In this document: piece by piece, positions 1 through 6,633 of the stretch
How positions within the stretch are numbered: the stretch's first letter is position 1
Layout of the letters: every line of letters starts with the position of its first letter
DNA from: an uncultured Collinsella sp.
GTDB lineage: Bacteria > Actinomycetota > Coriobacteriia > Coriobacteriales > Coriobacteriaceae
NCBI GenBank assembly: GCA_900551605.1
Contig: URWS01000009.1
Span: 1 to 13,425, forward strand
Length of the DNA: 13,425 nt
Direction: 5' to 3'
Made by a program: the position numbers and the translations under genes
Notes under the pieces: generated by a model
What the model saw: only the letters and a program-made list of their open reading frames with translations
What the model was told of the DNA's origin: nothing
Database searches by the model: none

Positions 1-188
1 GCGGCGGGGTCGGGGCGATAGGCGAGGGGGTCGTCCGCCTTGGCTTGCGGCGTATCGAGGGAACCGGTCTGCTCAAAAGCGGGCTGGCTATCGCTCGCGG
101 TTGTTTGCTCAACGGGTGCACCGCACGAGGTGCAGAACTTGGCATCATCTGCAAGAAGCTTGCCGCACGAGGCGCAATACCGAGACAT
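1..188 (-). CDS. Zinc-ribbon domain protein, N-terminal fragment
   Basis: Reading the reverse strand from the ATG at 188 gives an open frame to the window edge, about 62 residues. It begins MSRYCASCGKLLADDAKFC and continues TSCGAPVE. Two CxxC pairs, Cys5/Cys8 and Cys19/Cys22, form a classic short zinc ribbon of the kind placed at the N-terminus of many Actinobacterial membrane or regulatory proteins. After it comes a polar Gln/Ser/Asp/Pro-rich linker, so the functional domain lies beyond the edge and cannot be named. The start is supported by an AAAGGAG Shine-Dalgarno about 6 nt upstream on the minus strand. The gene is divergent from tmk. The four cysteines are seen; zinc binding is inferred from the family. 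Confidence 0.8.
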   Translation of the reverse strand, partial: MSRYCASCGKLLADDAKFCTSCGAPVEQTTASDSQPAFEQTGSLDTPQAKADDPLAYRPDPA

Positions 189-256
189 TGCCACTCCTTT
201 CGCCACATTTCAATGCAATACGACGATTATACCCAGCGTCCAAAATTCCCCATCAT

Positions 257-325
257 AAGTTGCGGTGAAATAGGGACTGTTTGGCGGTCTCGGAGCTTCA
301 ATCAGTCCCTATTTCACCGCAACTT
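257..325. repeat. REP-like perfect 23-bp inverted repeat
   Basis: Positions 257-279 and 303-325 are exact reverse complements (23 of 23) around a 23-nt loop. The left arm contains TTGCGGTGAAATAGGGACTG. It lies in the divergent intergenic region between the zinc-ribbon gene and tmk. The following bases are not a T-run, so it is not a standard terminator. The size and form fit REP/BIME-type palindromes or a short MITE, which in other bacteria are moved by IS200-like RAYT transposases. That origin is inference, and no transposase is in the window. Confidence 0.75.
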
Positions 326-383
326 TGGAAAGGCACCTTTAGCCATTGGGGACGCACCGAGCACTGGGGTATCATGGCTTGGT

Positions 384-392
384 TGCTATAAT
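384..392 (+). promoter_or_regulatory. Extended -10 promoter for tmk operon
   Basis: TGC followed by TATAAT (387-392) makes a consensus extended -10 element, 36 nt before the tmk start. No convincing -35 lies 17 nt upstream, which is typical of extended -10 promoters. An alternative -10, TATCAT at 370-375, has TTGGGG (346-351) 18 nt upstream. The motif GGGGTATCAT recurs at 3974-3983 before comF. Confidence 0.5.
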
Positions 393-428
393 TCGCATTT
401 ACGCGCCTTGTAGGAAGGGGCTGCGCCC

Positions 429-1112
429 ATGGCTTTTGAGCCCGCTCAACATAGCTTTATCACGCTCGAGGGCGTCGATGGCGCCGGCAAGTCCACGCAG
501 GCGCGCCTGCTTGTCCGCGCTCTTGAACTCGCTGGCTACCAGGTTGTGAGCCTGCGCGAGCCGGGCGGTACCGCCATCAGCGAAAAGATTCGCGCCTTGC
601 TGCTCGACCCCGCCAATACGGCGATGGGCGACACCTGCGAGCTGCTGCTCTACGAGGCAGCGCGTGCCCAGCTGGTGCACGAGGTCATCGCCCCCGCCCT
701 TGCGGCCGGCAAGGTGGTCCTGTGCGACCGTTTCTACGATTCCACGACCTGCTATCAGGCGTTTGCCGATGGCCTCGACCGTCAGATGGTACGCGATGCC
801 AACAACCTGGCTGTCGCCGGTACGCATCCGGCGCTCACGCTCGTCTACCACATCACACCCGAGCAGGCGGCGCTACGCATGGCAGCCCGTGGCGCGGCAG
901 ATCGCATGGAGGCAAAAGGCATGGCCTTCCAAGAGCGCGTCTACCAGGGATTTTGCGCCATTGCCGCCGAGGAACCAAACCGCGTAAAGCTCATCGACGC
1001 GACCGCGTCCATCGAGGACGTCTTCGCGCAGACGGTCGAGCAGGTTCGCGCCTACGGCCTCGACATTCCGCAAGATGTCGTCGCCGCCGCGCTTGCCAAG
1101 GAGGCCGAGTAA
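429..1112 (+). CDS. tmk: Thymidylate kinase
   Basis: Phosphorylates dTMP to dTDP with ATP in the cytoplasmic dTTP pathway. The 227 residues are somewhat longer than the usual 205-215. The P-loop GVDGAGKS is at residues 15-22, the dTMP-binding segment LREPGGT at about 42-48, DRFYDST at 100-106, and the LID region with ARGAADRMEAKG at about 153-164 before FQERVYQGF. The ATG at 429 follows AGGAAGGGG about 7-10 nt upstream. Its stop is one base before the holB start, and an AAGGAGG inside its last codons serves as the holB Shine-Dalgarno, so the two are co-transcribed. tmk next to holB and a PSP1/RicT gene is a common bacterial order. All family motifs are intact and the assignment is secure. Confidence 0.97.
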   Translation: MAFEPAQHSFITLEGVDGAGKSTQARLLVRALELAGYQVVSLREPGGTAISEKIRALLLDPANTAMGDTCELLLYEAARAQLVHEVIAPALAAGKVVLCDRFYDSTTCYQAFADGLDRQMVRDANNLAVAGTHPALTLVYHITPEQAALRMAARGAADRMEAKGMAFQERVYQGFCAIAAEEPNRVKLIDATASIEDVFAQTVEQVRAYGLDIPQDVVAAALAKEAE

Positions 1113-1113
1113 C

Positions 1114-2241
1114 ATGGCCCCCGCTCAGGCAAGCCTGCTGGCCAAGCTCGACACCCAAGAGCGCGTGCGCGACTTTTTGACCAATGCCGTCGCCAGCGGT
1201 CGCGCATCGCACGCCTACCTGTTTTTGGGCGCGCCCGGAGCGGGCAAGCTCGACGCCGCGTGGGCGCTCGCCCAAGCCTTCCTGTGCGAGCAGGATGGCT
1301 GCGGCTCATGCGATAGCTGCGTGCGCGTCGCCCGCCATACGCACCCCGACGTGCACTATTACACGCCCGAGAGCGCCACGGGCTACCTCATCGCCCAGAC
1401 CCGCGAGCTGCTCGACGACGTGCCTCTGGCGCCCATTCGTGCCAAGGCCAAGGTCTACATCATCGACCGTGCCGAGCAGCTGCGCGCCAACACCGCCAAC
1501 GCACTGCTCAAAACACTCGAGGAGCCGCCCGAGGGCGTTATGTTCATCCTGCTGGGCACCTCGGCAGACGTGATGTTGCCCACCATCGTGAGCCGCTGCC
1601 AGTGCGTGCCGTTTCGGCTGGTATCGCCCGCCGTCGCCGCGCAGGCCGTGAGTCGCGCCACCGGTCAGGACCCTGCGCGTTGCCGCATGGCCGTCGCCGT
1701 AGCGGGAAGCCCCACGCGTGGCATCGAGTTCCTCAAGAGCGCCGAGCGCCAGGACGCCCGCCGTCAAATGGTCCGCGCCATCGATTCGCTTATCGCCGCC
1801 GACGAGGCCGACGTGCTCAGCCGCGCCAAGTCACTCATCGTCGCCGTTAAGGCGCCGCTCGCCGAGGTCAAGTCCACGCAGGAAAAGGTGCTCGAACAAA
1901 ACGCCGACTACCTGTCGCGTGGAGCATTGAAGCAGCTTGAGGACCGCAACAAGCGCGAACTCAACGCGCGCGAGCGTTCGGGTATCATGGAAGCGCTGGC
2001 GAGCGCGCGGACGCTCATGCGCGATGTGCTGCTGACGCTTCAGGACGAGGCAGCCGACGTGGTGAACGAAGACGTGCGCGACACGATCGGTCGGCTTGCC
2101 GCCGCGACCAATGTTGCGGGTGCCACCCGGGCGCTCGAGGCAGTCGCGACCGCCGAGCGCAACATCGCCAGAAACGTTACTCCCCAGCTGGCCATCGAGG
2201 TCATGCTGTTCGATATCAGGAAGGCACTGAAATGCCGTTAG
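1114..2241 (+). CDS. holB: DNA polymerase III subunit delta'
   Basis: Clamp-loader AAA+ subunit that helps load the beta sliding clamp on primed DNA. The ATG at 1114 (375 aa) is preferred over the upstream in-frame start at 1075 because AAGGAGG at 1098-1104 fits it and the upstream start would lie inside tmk. Visible parts are a P-loop-like GAPGAGKL at 39-46, a clamp-loader zinc module with Cys58, Cys63, Cys66 and Cys69, the Walker-B-like region VYIIDRAEQL near 114-123, LLKTLEEPP at 131-139, and the SRC motif at 160-162. In the P-loop, Leu46 replaces the Ser/Thr that coordinates magnesium. This fits the family, in which delta' often does not hydrolyse ATP. The 3' end overlaps ricT by 10 bases. 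It could be taken for DnaX (tau/gamma), but the degenerate P-loop, the length and the neighbours favour delta'. Confidence 0.93.
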   Translation: MAPAQASLLAKLDTQERVRDFLTNAVASGRASHAYLFLGAPGAGKLDAAWALAQAFLCEQDGCGSCDSCVRVARHTHPDVHYYTPESATGYLIAQTRELLDDVPLAPIRAKAKVYIIDRAEQLRANTANALLKTLEEPPEGVMFILLGTSADVMLPTIVSRCQCVPFRLVSPAVAAQAVSRATGQDPARCRMAVAVAGSPTRGIEFLKSAERQDARRQMVRAIDSLIAADEADVLSRAKSLIVAVKAPLAEVKSTQEKVLEQNADYLSRGALKQLEDRNKRELNARERSGIMEALASARTLMRDVLLTLQDEAADVVNEDVRDTIGRLAAATNVAGATRALEAVATAERNIARNVTPQLAIEVMLFDIRKALKCR

Positions 2242-3932
2242 TCGTACCCGTTAAGTTTACCTACGCCTCGCGCGACCTGTGGTTCGATCCGCAGGATTTG
2301 GATATCCTCGAGGCCGATTATGCCATTTGCTCCACCGAGCGCGGAACCGAGATCGGCCTGGTCACGGCCGATCCCTTTGAGGTGCCGCAAGACGAGATTG
2401 GCCAGCCGCTCAAGCCCGTGCTGCGCGTGGCGAGCGACATCGACCTGCAGCTTGCCGACGACCTGGCCATCCAAGGCGACGAGGCCATGGTCGACTTCCG
2501 CCGCCTGGTCAAGGAGCTCGACCTCGAGATGAAGCCGGTCGGCGTCGAGTACCTGTTTGGCGGCGAGAAGGCCGTGTTCTACTTTGCGGCCGAGGAGCGC
2601 GTCGATTTTCGCCAGCTCGTCAAGGATCTGTCCTCGACGCTGCACATTCGCGTCGACATGCGCCAGATCGGCGTGCGCGACGAGACCCGCCTGGTGGGCG
2701 GCTATGCCCAGTGCGGACAGGAGCTCTGCTGTGCGCGCTTTGGCGGACAGTTTGAGCCCGTCTCGATTCGCATGGCAAAAGAGCAGGATCTACCGCTCAA
2801 CTCGTCCAAGATCAGCGGCGTTTGCGGTCGCCTGATGTGCTGCCTGCGTTATGAGTTCGAGGCGTACAAGGACTTTAAGAGCCGTGCGCCCAAAAAGAAG
2901 ACGCTCATCGATACGCCGCTCGGCAAGGCGCGTATCCAGGAATATGACACGCCGCGCGAGCAGCTGGTGCTGCGCCTAGAGAACGGCAAAGTCTTTAAGG
3001 TCAACCTGGCCGATATGACGTGCTCGGAGGGCTGCAAAAAGAAGGCCGCCGAACAGGGCTGCAACTGCCGCCCCGACTGCGTGACGCGCGACGTGCTCGA
3101 GCGCATCGAGTCGCCCGAGATGCGCCTGGCGCTCATGGAGCTCGATCGCGAGAACGGCGTCGACGTGGGCGATGGCCTGTCGAGCGCCGACCGTCTTGCC
3201 GGCACGTCGATGCCCAAGCGCCGTCGTCGCGATGCCGATTCCGATGCTCGCGCTGCTCAGAGCCAGGGCGAGGGCCGTGGCCGCGGAAAGGGCCGTGGTA
3301 AGGTCGAGGCACCCGAGGCCGAGGAGGCCGCCGGTGGCCGTCGCCGCCGCAAGCGCGCGGGCTCGGGCGATGCCGGTGAGACCGCTCCCGCAGGCAAGAA
3401 TTCCCCCCGCGAGCGCGAGGTTCAGCAACCCCAGCAGCAGAATCGCGGCGGTGGCATGAACCCCACACGACGTCGCCGCCGTCATCTGTCGAGCGAGGAG
3501 CGCGAGGACGCCTTCCGCGTCGCAGCTGCTCGCGAGGCTGGTGCCGCTTCCAAGGGCCCCTCGGCCTCCGATGCACCTGCCGACAAGGGCGGCAAGTCGC
3601 GTGGCGAGGAGGAGCGCGCGCCGCGTCCGCGCCGTCGCCATTCCTCGGGCGCGCAACAGAAGCCCTCAGTGCCCTCCGTGGCCGATCAGGTCTCGGATGG
3701 CGAGGTCAAGGTCACGCGCCGTCGTCCCGGAGATGGCGGGGGAGCGACTGCTAAGGCTTCGCGTGGCGCCGCTCGCGACGAGCGCGAGCCGCGCGAGGAT
3801 CGCGGTGGTGAGGGCTCGGCCGACCAGGGTCAAAAGCGCCGTCGCCGTCGCCGTTCCCGCAAGCCGCGCCAGGATGGTGGCGAGGGTTCGACCCCGTCTT
3901 CGTCCGCACCACAACCGCCCGCCGGCGAATAA
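2232..3932 (+). CDS. ricT: PSP1/RicT-family protein with Arg-rich tail
   Basis: 566 residues. The N-terminal ~300 residues are a RicT (YaaT)/PSP1 domain protein. In Bacillus subtilis RicT works with RicA and RicF in a complex that carries iron-sulfur clusters and affects RNA processing with RNase Y. Key residues are QCGQELCCARFGG (Cys161, 166, 167), MAKEQDLPLN, and SGVCGRLMCCLRYE (Cys198, 203, 204). A further Cys cluster (264, 268, 277, 279, 283) follows. From about residue 320 the protein becomes a ~245-residue low-complexity tail with RGRGKGRGK and several runs of 3-6 arginines, absent from the ~275-residue Bacillus protein. The start ATG has AGGAAGG upstream and overlaps holB by 10 bases, suggesting translational coupling. 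RicA and RicF are not in the window. The core assignment is firm; the function of the tail is unknown. Confidence 0.9.
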   Translation: MPLVVPVKFTYASRDLWFDPQDLDILEADYAICSTERGTEIGLVTADPFEVPQDEIGQPLKPVLRVASDIDLQLADDLAIQGDEAMVDFRRLVKELDLEMKPVGVEYLFGGEKAVFYFAAEERVDFRQLVKDLSSTLHIRVDMRQIGVRDETRLVGGYAQCGQELCCARFGGQFEPVSIRMAKEQDLPLNSSKISGVCGRLMCCLRYEFEAYKDFKSRAPKKKTLIDTPLGKARIQEYDTPREQLVLRLENGKVFKVNLADMTCSEGCKKKAAEQGCNCRPDCVTRDVLERIESPEMRLALMELDRENGVDVGDGLSSADRLAGTSMPKRRRRDADSDARAAQSQGEGRGRGKGRGKVEAPEAEEAAGGRRRRKRAGSGDAGETAPAGKNSPREREVQQPQQQNRGGGMNPTRRRRRHLSSEEREDAFRVAAAREAGAASKGPSASDAPADKGGKSRGEEERAPRPRRRHSSGAQQKPSVPSVADQVSDGEVKVTRRRPGDGGGATAKASRGAARDEREPREDRGGEGSADQGQKRRRRRRSRKPRQDGGEGSTPSSSAPQPPAGE

Positions 3933-3995
3933 CGCCCGCGAGCGGATTTAGCCCGCCTTGCCCCGAGCGCATCGGGGTATCATAGCGCCGAATCA

Positions 3996-4034
3996 ACAAC
4001 CCTCCCTGCGACCGAACGTAGGGAGGGTTGTGTC
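3996..4034 (+). promoter_or_regulatory. Hairpin holding the comF Shine-Dalgarno
   Basis: ACAACCCTCCCT (3996-4007) pairs perfectly with AGGGAGGGTTGT (4020-4031). Three more pairs can form inside (4008-4010 with 4017-4019), giving about 15 bp and a 6-nt loop. The 3' arm contains GGAGG at 4022-4026, exactly 8 nt before the TTG start of comF, so the ribosome site is locked in the stem when it folds. Only TGTCTT follows, a poor U-tract, so intrinsic termination of the tmk operon is possible but weak. A second small hairpin, CCCCGA/TCGGGG, is at 3961-3977. The 102 bases between ricT and comF hold nothing else clear. Confidence 0.6.
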
Positions 4035-4841
4035 TTGAAGAGCCATCTGAACATATTGAGCCGTCTGCAGGGTGCCGGTGCCCTACCGTTTGCGGACGAA
4101 TTGCTACCGTTTGCCGAGCGGGTGGCACGCGAGGCGCTCGAGACATTGTCGCCAACACGATGCGCCGGCTGCGAGCGCGCCGCTGCGCTTATTTGCCAAG
4201 ACTGCCTGGCCGCGCTCACGCTCATCGACCCACGTCATAGCTGTACCCGATGCGGCGCCCCGTTTGGGGATTTGCTATGCACTGAGTGTTCGGTCGAGGG
4301 CACGTCCTCGGCAATGGCGGAGGCGCTCGACCGCTGCCTGGCGTGCGCCGTCTATGCGCATCCGCTGCCGCGCATCATTAAAGCGTACAAGGATGCGGGC
4401 GAGCGACGTCTGGCTCCGTATCTGGCGGAGCTGCTCTACGACACCGCCTTGCATGCCCAGGTCGTAGCGCCCGAACGCTTAGGAGGTGTGCTGTCCGGTG
4501 CGGATGCGGTGGTGTTTGTGCCTGCGACGGCGGCAGCGTTTCGGCGGCGTGGTTTTGATCATATGGAGGCCATTGCGCGCCCATTTTGCGAGCTGTCGGG
4601 TGTTCCCCTGCTCGATGCCCTTGTCAAGTACGGGCATGGCGACCAGCGTGAACTCGGTCGTGAGGAGCGCCGCGAGCGTGCCCAAGGCATGTACGAGACG
4701 GTTGAGGATGTGCGGGGCAAGCGCCTGCTGCTTATCGACGACGTTATCACCACGGGCGCGACGATGGCAGCGGCTTCGGCGGAACTCAAGCGCGCCGGTG
4801 CCGCGACAGTCGATGGCCTTGCTATCGCACGCGTTTGGTAG
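4035..4841 (+). CDS. comF: ComF-family phosphoribosyltransferase
   Basis: 268 residues. A double zinc ribbon (Cys43, 46, 54, 57 and Cys70, 73, 82, 85) is followed by the ComF core, with PLPRIIKAYKDAGERRLAPY, RRGFDHME, a ComF-type RELGREERRERAQG segment, and the PRPP-binding loop LLLIDDVITTGAT (about 231-243). Members such as ComFC are cytoplasmic and needed for natural transformation in several species; the exact reaction is not settled. The start is TTG at 4035: no ATG or better start lies before the zinc ribbon, and GGAGG sits 8 nt upstream inside a hairpin. The next gene begins 10 bases after the stop with its SD overlapping that stop. No other competence gene is in the window. Family assignment is firm; role in uptake is inference. 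Confidence 0.9.
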   Translation: MKSHLNILSRLQGAGALPFADELLPFAERVAREALETLSPTRCAGCERAAALICQDCLAALTLIDPRHSCTRCGAPFGDLLCTECSVEGTSSAMAEALDRCLACAVYAHPLPRIIKAYKDAGERRLAPYLAELLYDTALHAQVVAPERLGGVLSGADAVVFVPATAAAFRRRGFDHMEAIARPFCELSGVPLLDALVKYGHGDQRELGREERRERAQGMYETVEDVRGKRLLLIDDVITTGATMAAASAELKRAGAATVDGLAIARVW

Positions 4842-4851
4842 GGGTGGTTTT

Positions 4852-5961
4852 GTGGCAGCAAAGATTGAGCGGTACAACGAGCCGACAGGCGAACAGCTAG
4901 CGGCTTCCGTAATCCTAACAGGCGCCTCGGCGCTACGCATGATGCGCGCCGAGCGCCGACAAATGGGTTACATAAGTTGGAGGGACCTCGATCCCGATGA
5001 AGAGCGTCGTGTGCTGCGCACGTCGTCGCCCTCGACCGAGGACATCTATCTTCCCGACTTGGTGCGGATTGGGGCCGCAAGCGGCGAGGTGCAAGAGGAT
5101 TTGTGTTTGCTGGTAGGGTCTGCAGCGCAGCGCCGCCGCATTCTTGGCGTGGGCTGGTCCGTGTGTTCCGGGTTGCCTGTCGGCTCGATTCTAGAGGTGG
5201 AGCCGGGTGTATACAGTCTATCTCCCGAGGCCCTTTGTGTTGCCGTTGCGCGCGAGGTCGGCTGCATCCAGGCATTTGCCCTGGCTCAGGAACTGTGCTC
5301 TAAGATTTCGCTGAGTGACCGCGGGAAGTATCTGCCTCCCTACACCTCGCCTGTTACGAATAAACTTGCAAAGGACAAGGACCAGCCAGCAGATGTGGGC
5401 TACTTTGAGGTTGAGCCGGTGCTGACGCCCGATCGTCTGGCAGATTACCTCGCGGTATGCAAGGGGAACGCGGCCAAACAGCTGCAGTGTCTGTGTCCCT
5501 ATCTTTCGGAAAACCTGCGCTCACCCATGGAGTGCATCATGCTCGCCCTGTTTTCGCTTCCGTTTTCCTATGGCGGGTTTGCCTGCGGACCTTTTAAGAC
5601 CGACTACAAGATCGAGTTCGATGACCGTGCGCAGGCAATCTCGGGGATGCCGCATGCAGTTTGCGATGCGTATCAGGAAGCAGCTCGGTTTGACCTGGAA
5701 TACAACGGTGAGCTGGGCCATTCCTCTCGGAGGGGACGTATCCATGATGAAAAGCGCAACACGGGCTTGATTACTATGGGAATCGAGGTTGCGACGGTCA
5801 ACAACGAGATGCTCTGCGACATGGAAGCGATGGAAGCGCTTGCATGGCGCATGCACCAGCGTATGCGAAAGCGGTACCGGAATCGTGTCGATGCCCGCAG
5901 GAAGAAGCAAGAGGCGTTGCTTAACACGCTGCGGGCGTGTTTTGGGCTTAAGCCGGTCTAA
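4852..5961 (+). CDS. Hypothetical protein, DUF559/Vsr-like C-terminus
   Basis: 369 residues from the GTG at 4852, chosen because AGGGGTGG lies 5 nt upstream and the longer frame runs back through comF out of frame. The middle part (SPEALCVAVAREVG at 124-137, then an AQELCSKIS segment) resembles the 'SPE..f..lA......ElCG' pattern of a Coriobacteriia family often labelled hypothetical or AbiEi-like. The C-terminal half has SPMECIMLALFSLP (Glu227), Asp272, LEYNGELGH (Glu283, His290) and DEKRNTGLITMGIEV (Asp299, Arg302). This order matches the core of DUF559/Vsr-type PD-(D/E)XK nuclease folds. A basic helix ends the protein. The expected active-site Lys/Gln is not clear, so activity is uncertain. 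Codon use is less biased than in neighbouring housekeeping genes. Possible roles are nuclease, toxin-antitoxin partner or defence; none is shown. Confidence 0.75.
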   Translation: MAAKIERYNEPTGEQLAASVILTGASALRMMRAERRQMGYISWRDLDPDEERRVLRTSSPSTEDIYLPDLVRIGAASGEVQEDLCLLVGSAAQRRRILGVGWSVCSGLPVGSILEVEPGVYSLSPEALCVAVAREVGCIQAFALAQELCSKISLSDRGKYLPPYTSPVTNKLAKDKDQPADVGYFEVEPVLTPDRLADYLAVCKGNAAKQLQCLCPYLSENLRSPMECIMLALFSLPFSYGGFACGPFKTDYKIEFDDRAQAISGMPHAVCDAYQEAARFDLEYNGELGHSSRRGRIHDEKRNTGLITMGIEVATVNNEMLCDMEAMEALAWRMHQRMRKRYRNRVDARRKKQEALLNTLRACFGLKPV

Positions 5962-5990
5962 TTCGCGCCGAAATAGAGGGCTGATCATAT

Positions 5991-6215
5991 GCCCTGGCCA
6001 AAATATGGCAAATATGAGTACTGTCACTAAATCAGTAACAGCAAAATCAAGGAATTTAGGACTCGGAGGCGGCGTAAAGTAAGAAGATAATAAACAAATG
6101 TAGAATTACTAAGCATCAGGTTGGCGACACTAAGCCCAAAATCTGTCCGAGAGGCCAAAAGTGCCTGTTACTAAATTGGTAGCAGTACTCATATTTGCCA
6201 TATTTTGACCGGGGC
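5991..6215. repeat. AT-rich inverted-repeat element with two inner dyads
   Basis: Positions 5991-6023 and 6183-6215 are inverted repeats, matching at 31 of 33 positions; the shared core is AAATATGGCAAATATGAGTA. Similarity continues inward at 13 of 18 positions (6024-6041 against 6165-6182). Each arm also ends in a palindrome of its own: 6021-6041 (CTGTCACT, 5-nt spacer, AGTAACAG) and 6165-6185 (CTGTTACT, spacer, GGTAGCAG), where differences keep pairing through G-U. The 123-nt centre is AT-rich and full of stops. This could be a MITE, or a pair of operator-like sites in opposite orientation. No target-site duplication is obvious. It is non-coding. Confidence 0.65.
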
Positions 6216-6260
6216 ACCCTAAGAAGGGCGCCCCGGAGCTCCCCGTAGGGGAGCTCCGGG
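6209..6260 (+). terminator. Two overlapping GC-rich hairpins
   Basis: Hairpin 1 pairs CCGGGGCACCCT (6209-6220) with AGGGCGCCCCGG (6225-6236) over 12 positions, one mismatched, around AAGA. Hairpin 2 pairs 6232-6244 with 6248-6260 (core CCGGAGCTCCCC) perfectly over 13 bp around GTA. They share 6232-6236, so only one can form fully. No T-run follows, so this is a structural barrier or atypical terminator for the upstream hypothetical gene rather than a classic intrinsic one. From 6261 to 6332 nothing else is evident. Confidence 0.5.
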
Positions 6261-6332
6261 CTTCATAGGGGCACGAATAGCCCACTCCGACCTGCAAAAT
6301 CTGTGCGCGCGATGCGAATGACGCCCTTAACC

Positions 6333-6361
6333 TTAAACTTCAGCTTGAACTTAGCTATAAT
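6333..6361 (+). promoter_or_regulatory. Near-consensus sigma70-type promoter
   Basis: TTAAAC at 6333-6338 and TATAAT at 6356-6361 are separated by exactly 17 nt. A start about 7 nt downstream would fall near 6368, precisely where the 5' strand of the long-range stem of the predicted RNA begins (6369). The promoter lies about 350 nt before the lipoprotein start, so it gives either a separate RNA or a very long leader. Confidence 0.65.
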
Positions 6362-6368
6362 GCGCTTC

Positions 6369-6633
6369 GTTCCTACCAGGCTGTGGTTGCGGACGGACGA
6401 AATGCCCGTCCTAGTCCAAGACAGACGCGGTCAAAGGGATCCACGTAAGCGACCGCGTGCGCGCGGCGCGATCATGGCGCGTCCTAGATGTAAGCCGCAC
6501 CGTCCGTTCTACTTTCTTTGGGGCAATACCGCCTCGCGGGCGAGCGGGTCAGTCGTGAAGGTGGCTGCGGCCTCCCGAGCAAACACCCCGGTGCGCAAGT
6601 GTGGGGTCAAATACCAGGTCAGCTGGTGGGAAC
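6369..6633 (+). ncRNA. Predicted structured RNA, possibly raiA-motif-like
   Basis: No convincing protein signal is seen here, although one frame is open by chance. GTTCCTACCAG (6369-6379) pairs with CTGGTGGGAAC (6623-6633) with one G-U, and after a bulged G, CTG (6381-6383) pairs with CAG (6620-6622). This closes a ~265-nt domain. Inside are an 8-bp perfect stem ACGCGGTC/GACCGCGT (6425-6432 with 6451-6458), GGACGG/CCGTCC (6391-6396 with 6406-6411) competing with CGGACGG/CCGTCCG (6390-6396 with 6500-6506), and GGTGGC/GCCTCC (6560-6565 with 6570-6575, one mismatch). A promoter ends 8 nt upstream. Location between comF and raiA suggests the raiA-motif RNA class, but I cannot confirm its consensus. 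No terminator is seen, so it may be the leader of the lipoprotein mRNA; the true 3' end could reach about 6645. Confidence 0.45.

Noticed and set aside
45..413. Plus-strand open frames in the first 420 bases
   Set aside because: They are antisense to the zinc-ribbon gene or run across the palindrome, with no SD or known motif.
1075..1113. Earlier start of holB within tmk
   Set aside because: The 13 extra residues are Arg/Pro-rich shadow of tmk; the ATG at 1114 has AAGGAGG at good spacing.
2976..3656. Minus-strand 226-codon frame inside ricT
   Set aside because: Antisense product of the Arg/Gly/Ala-rich low-complexity tail.
4486..4851. Upstream extension of the hypothetical gene inside comF
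   Set aside because: The sequence is a frame-shifted shadow of comF. The GTG at 4852 has its own SD.
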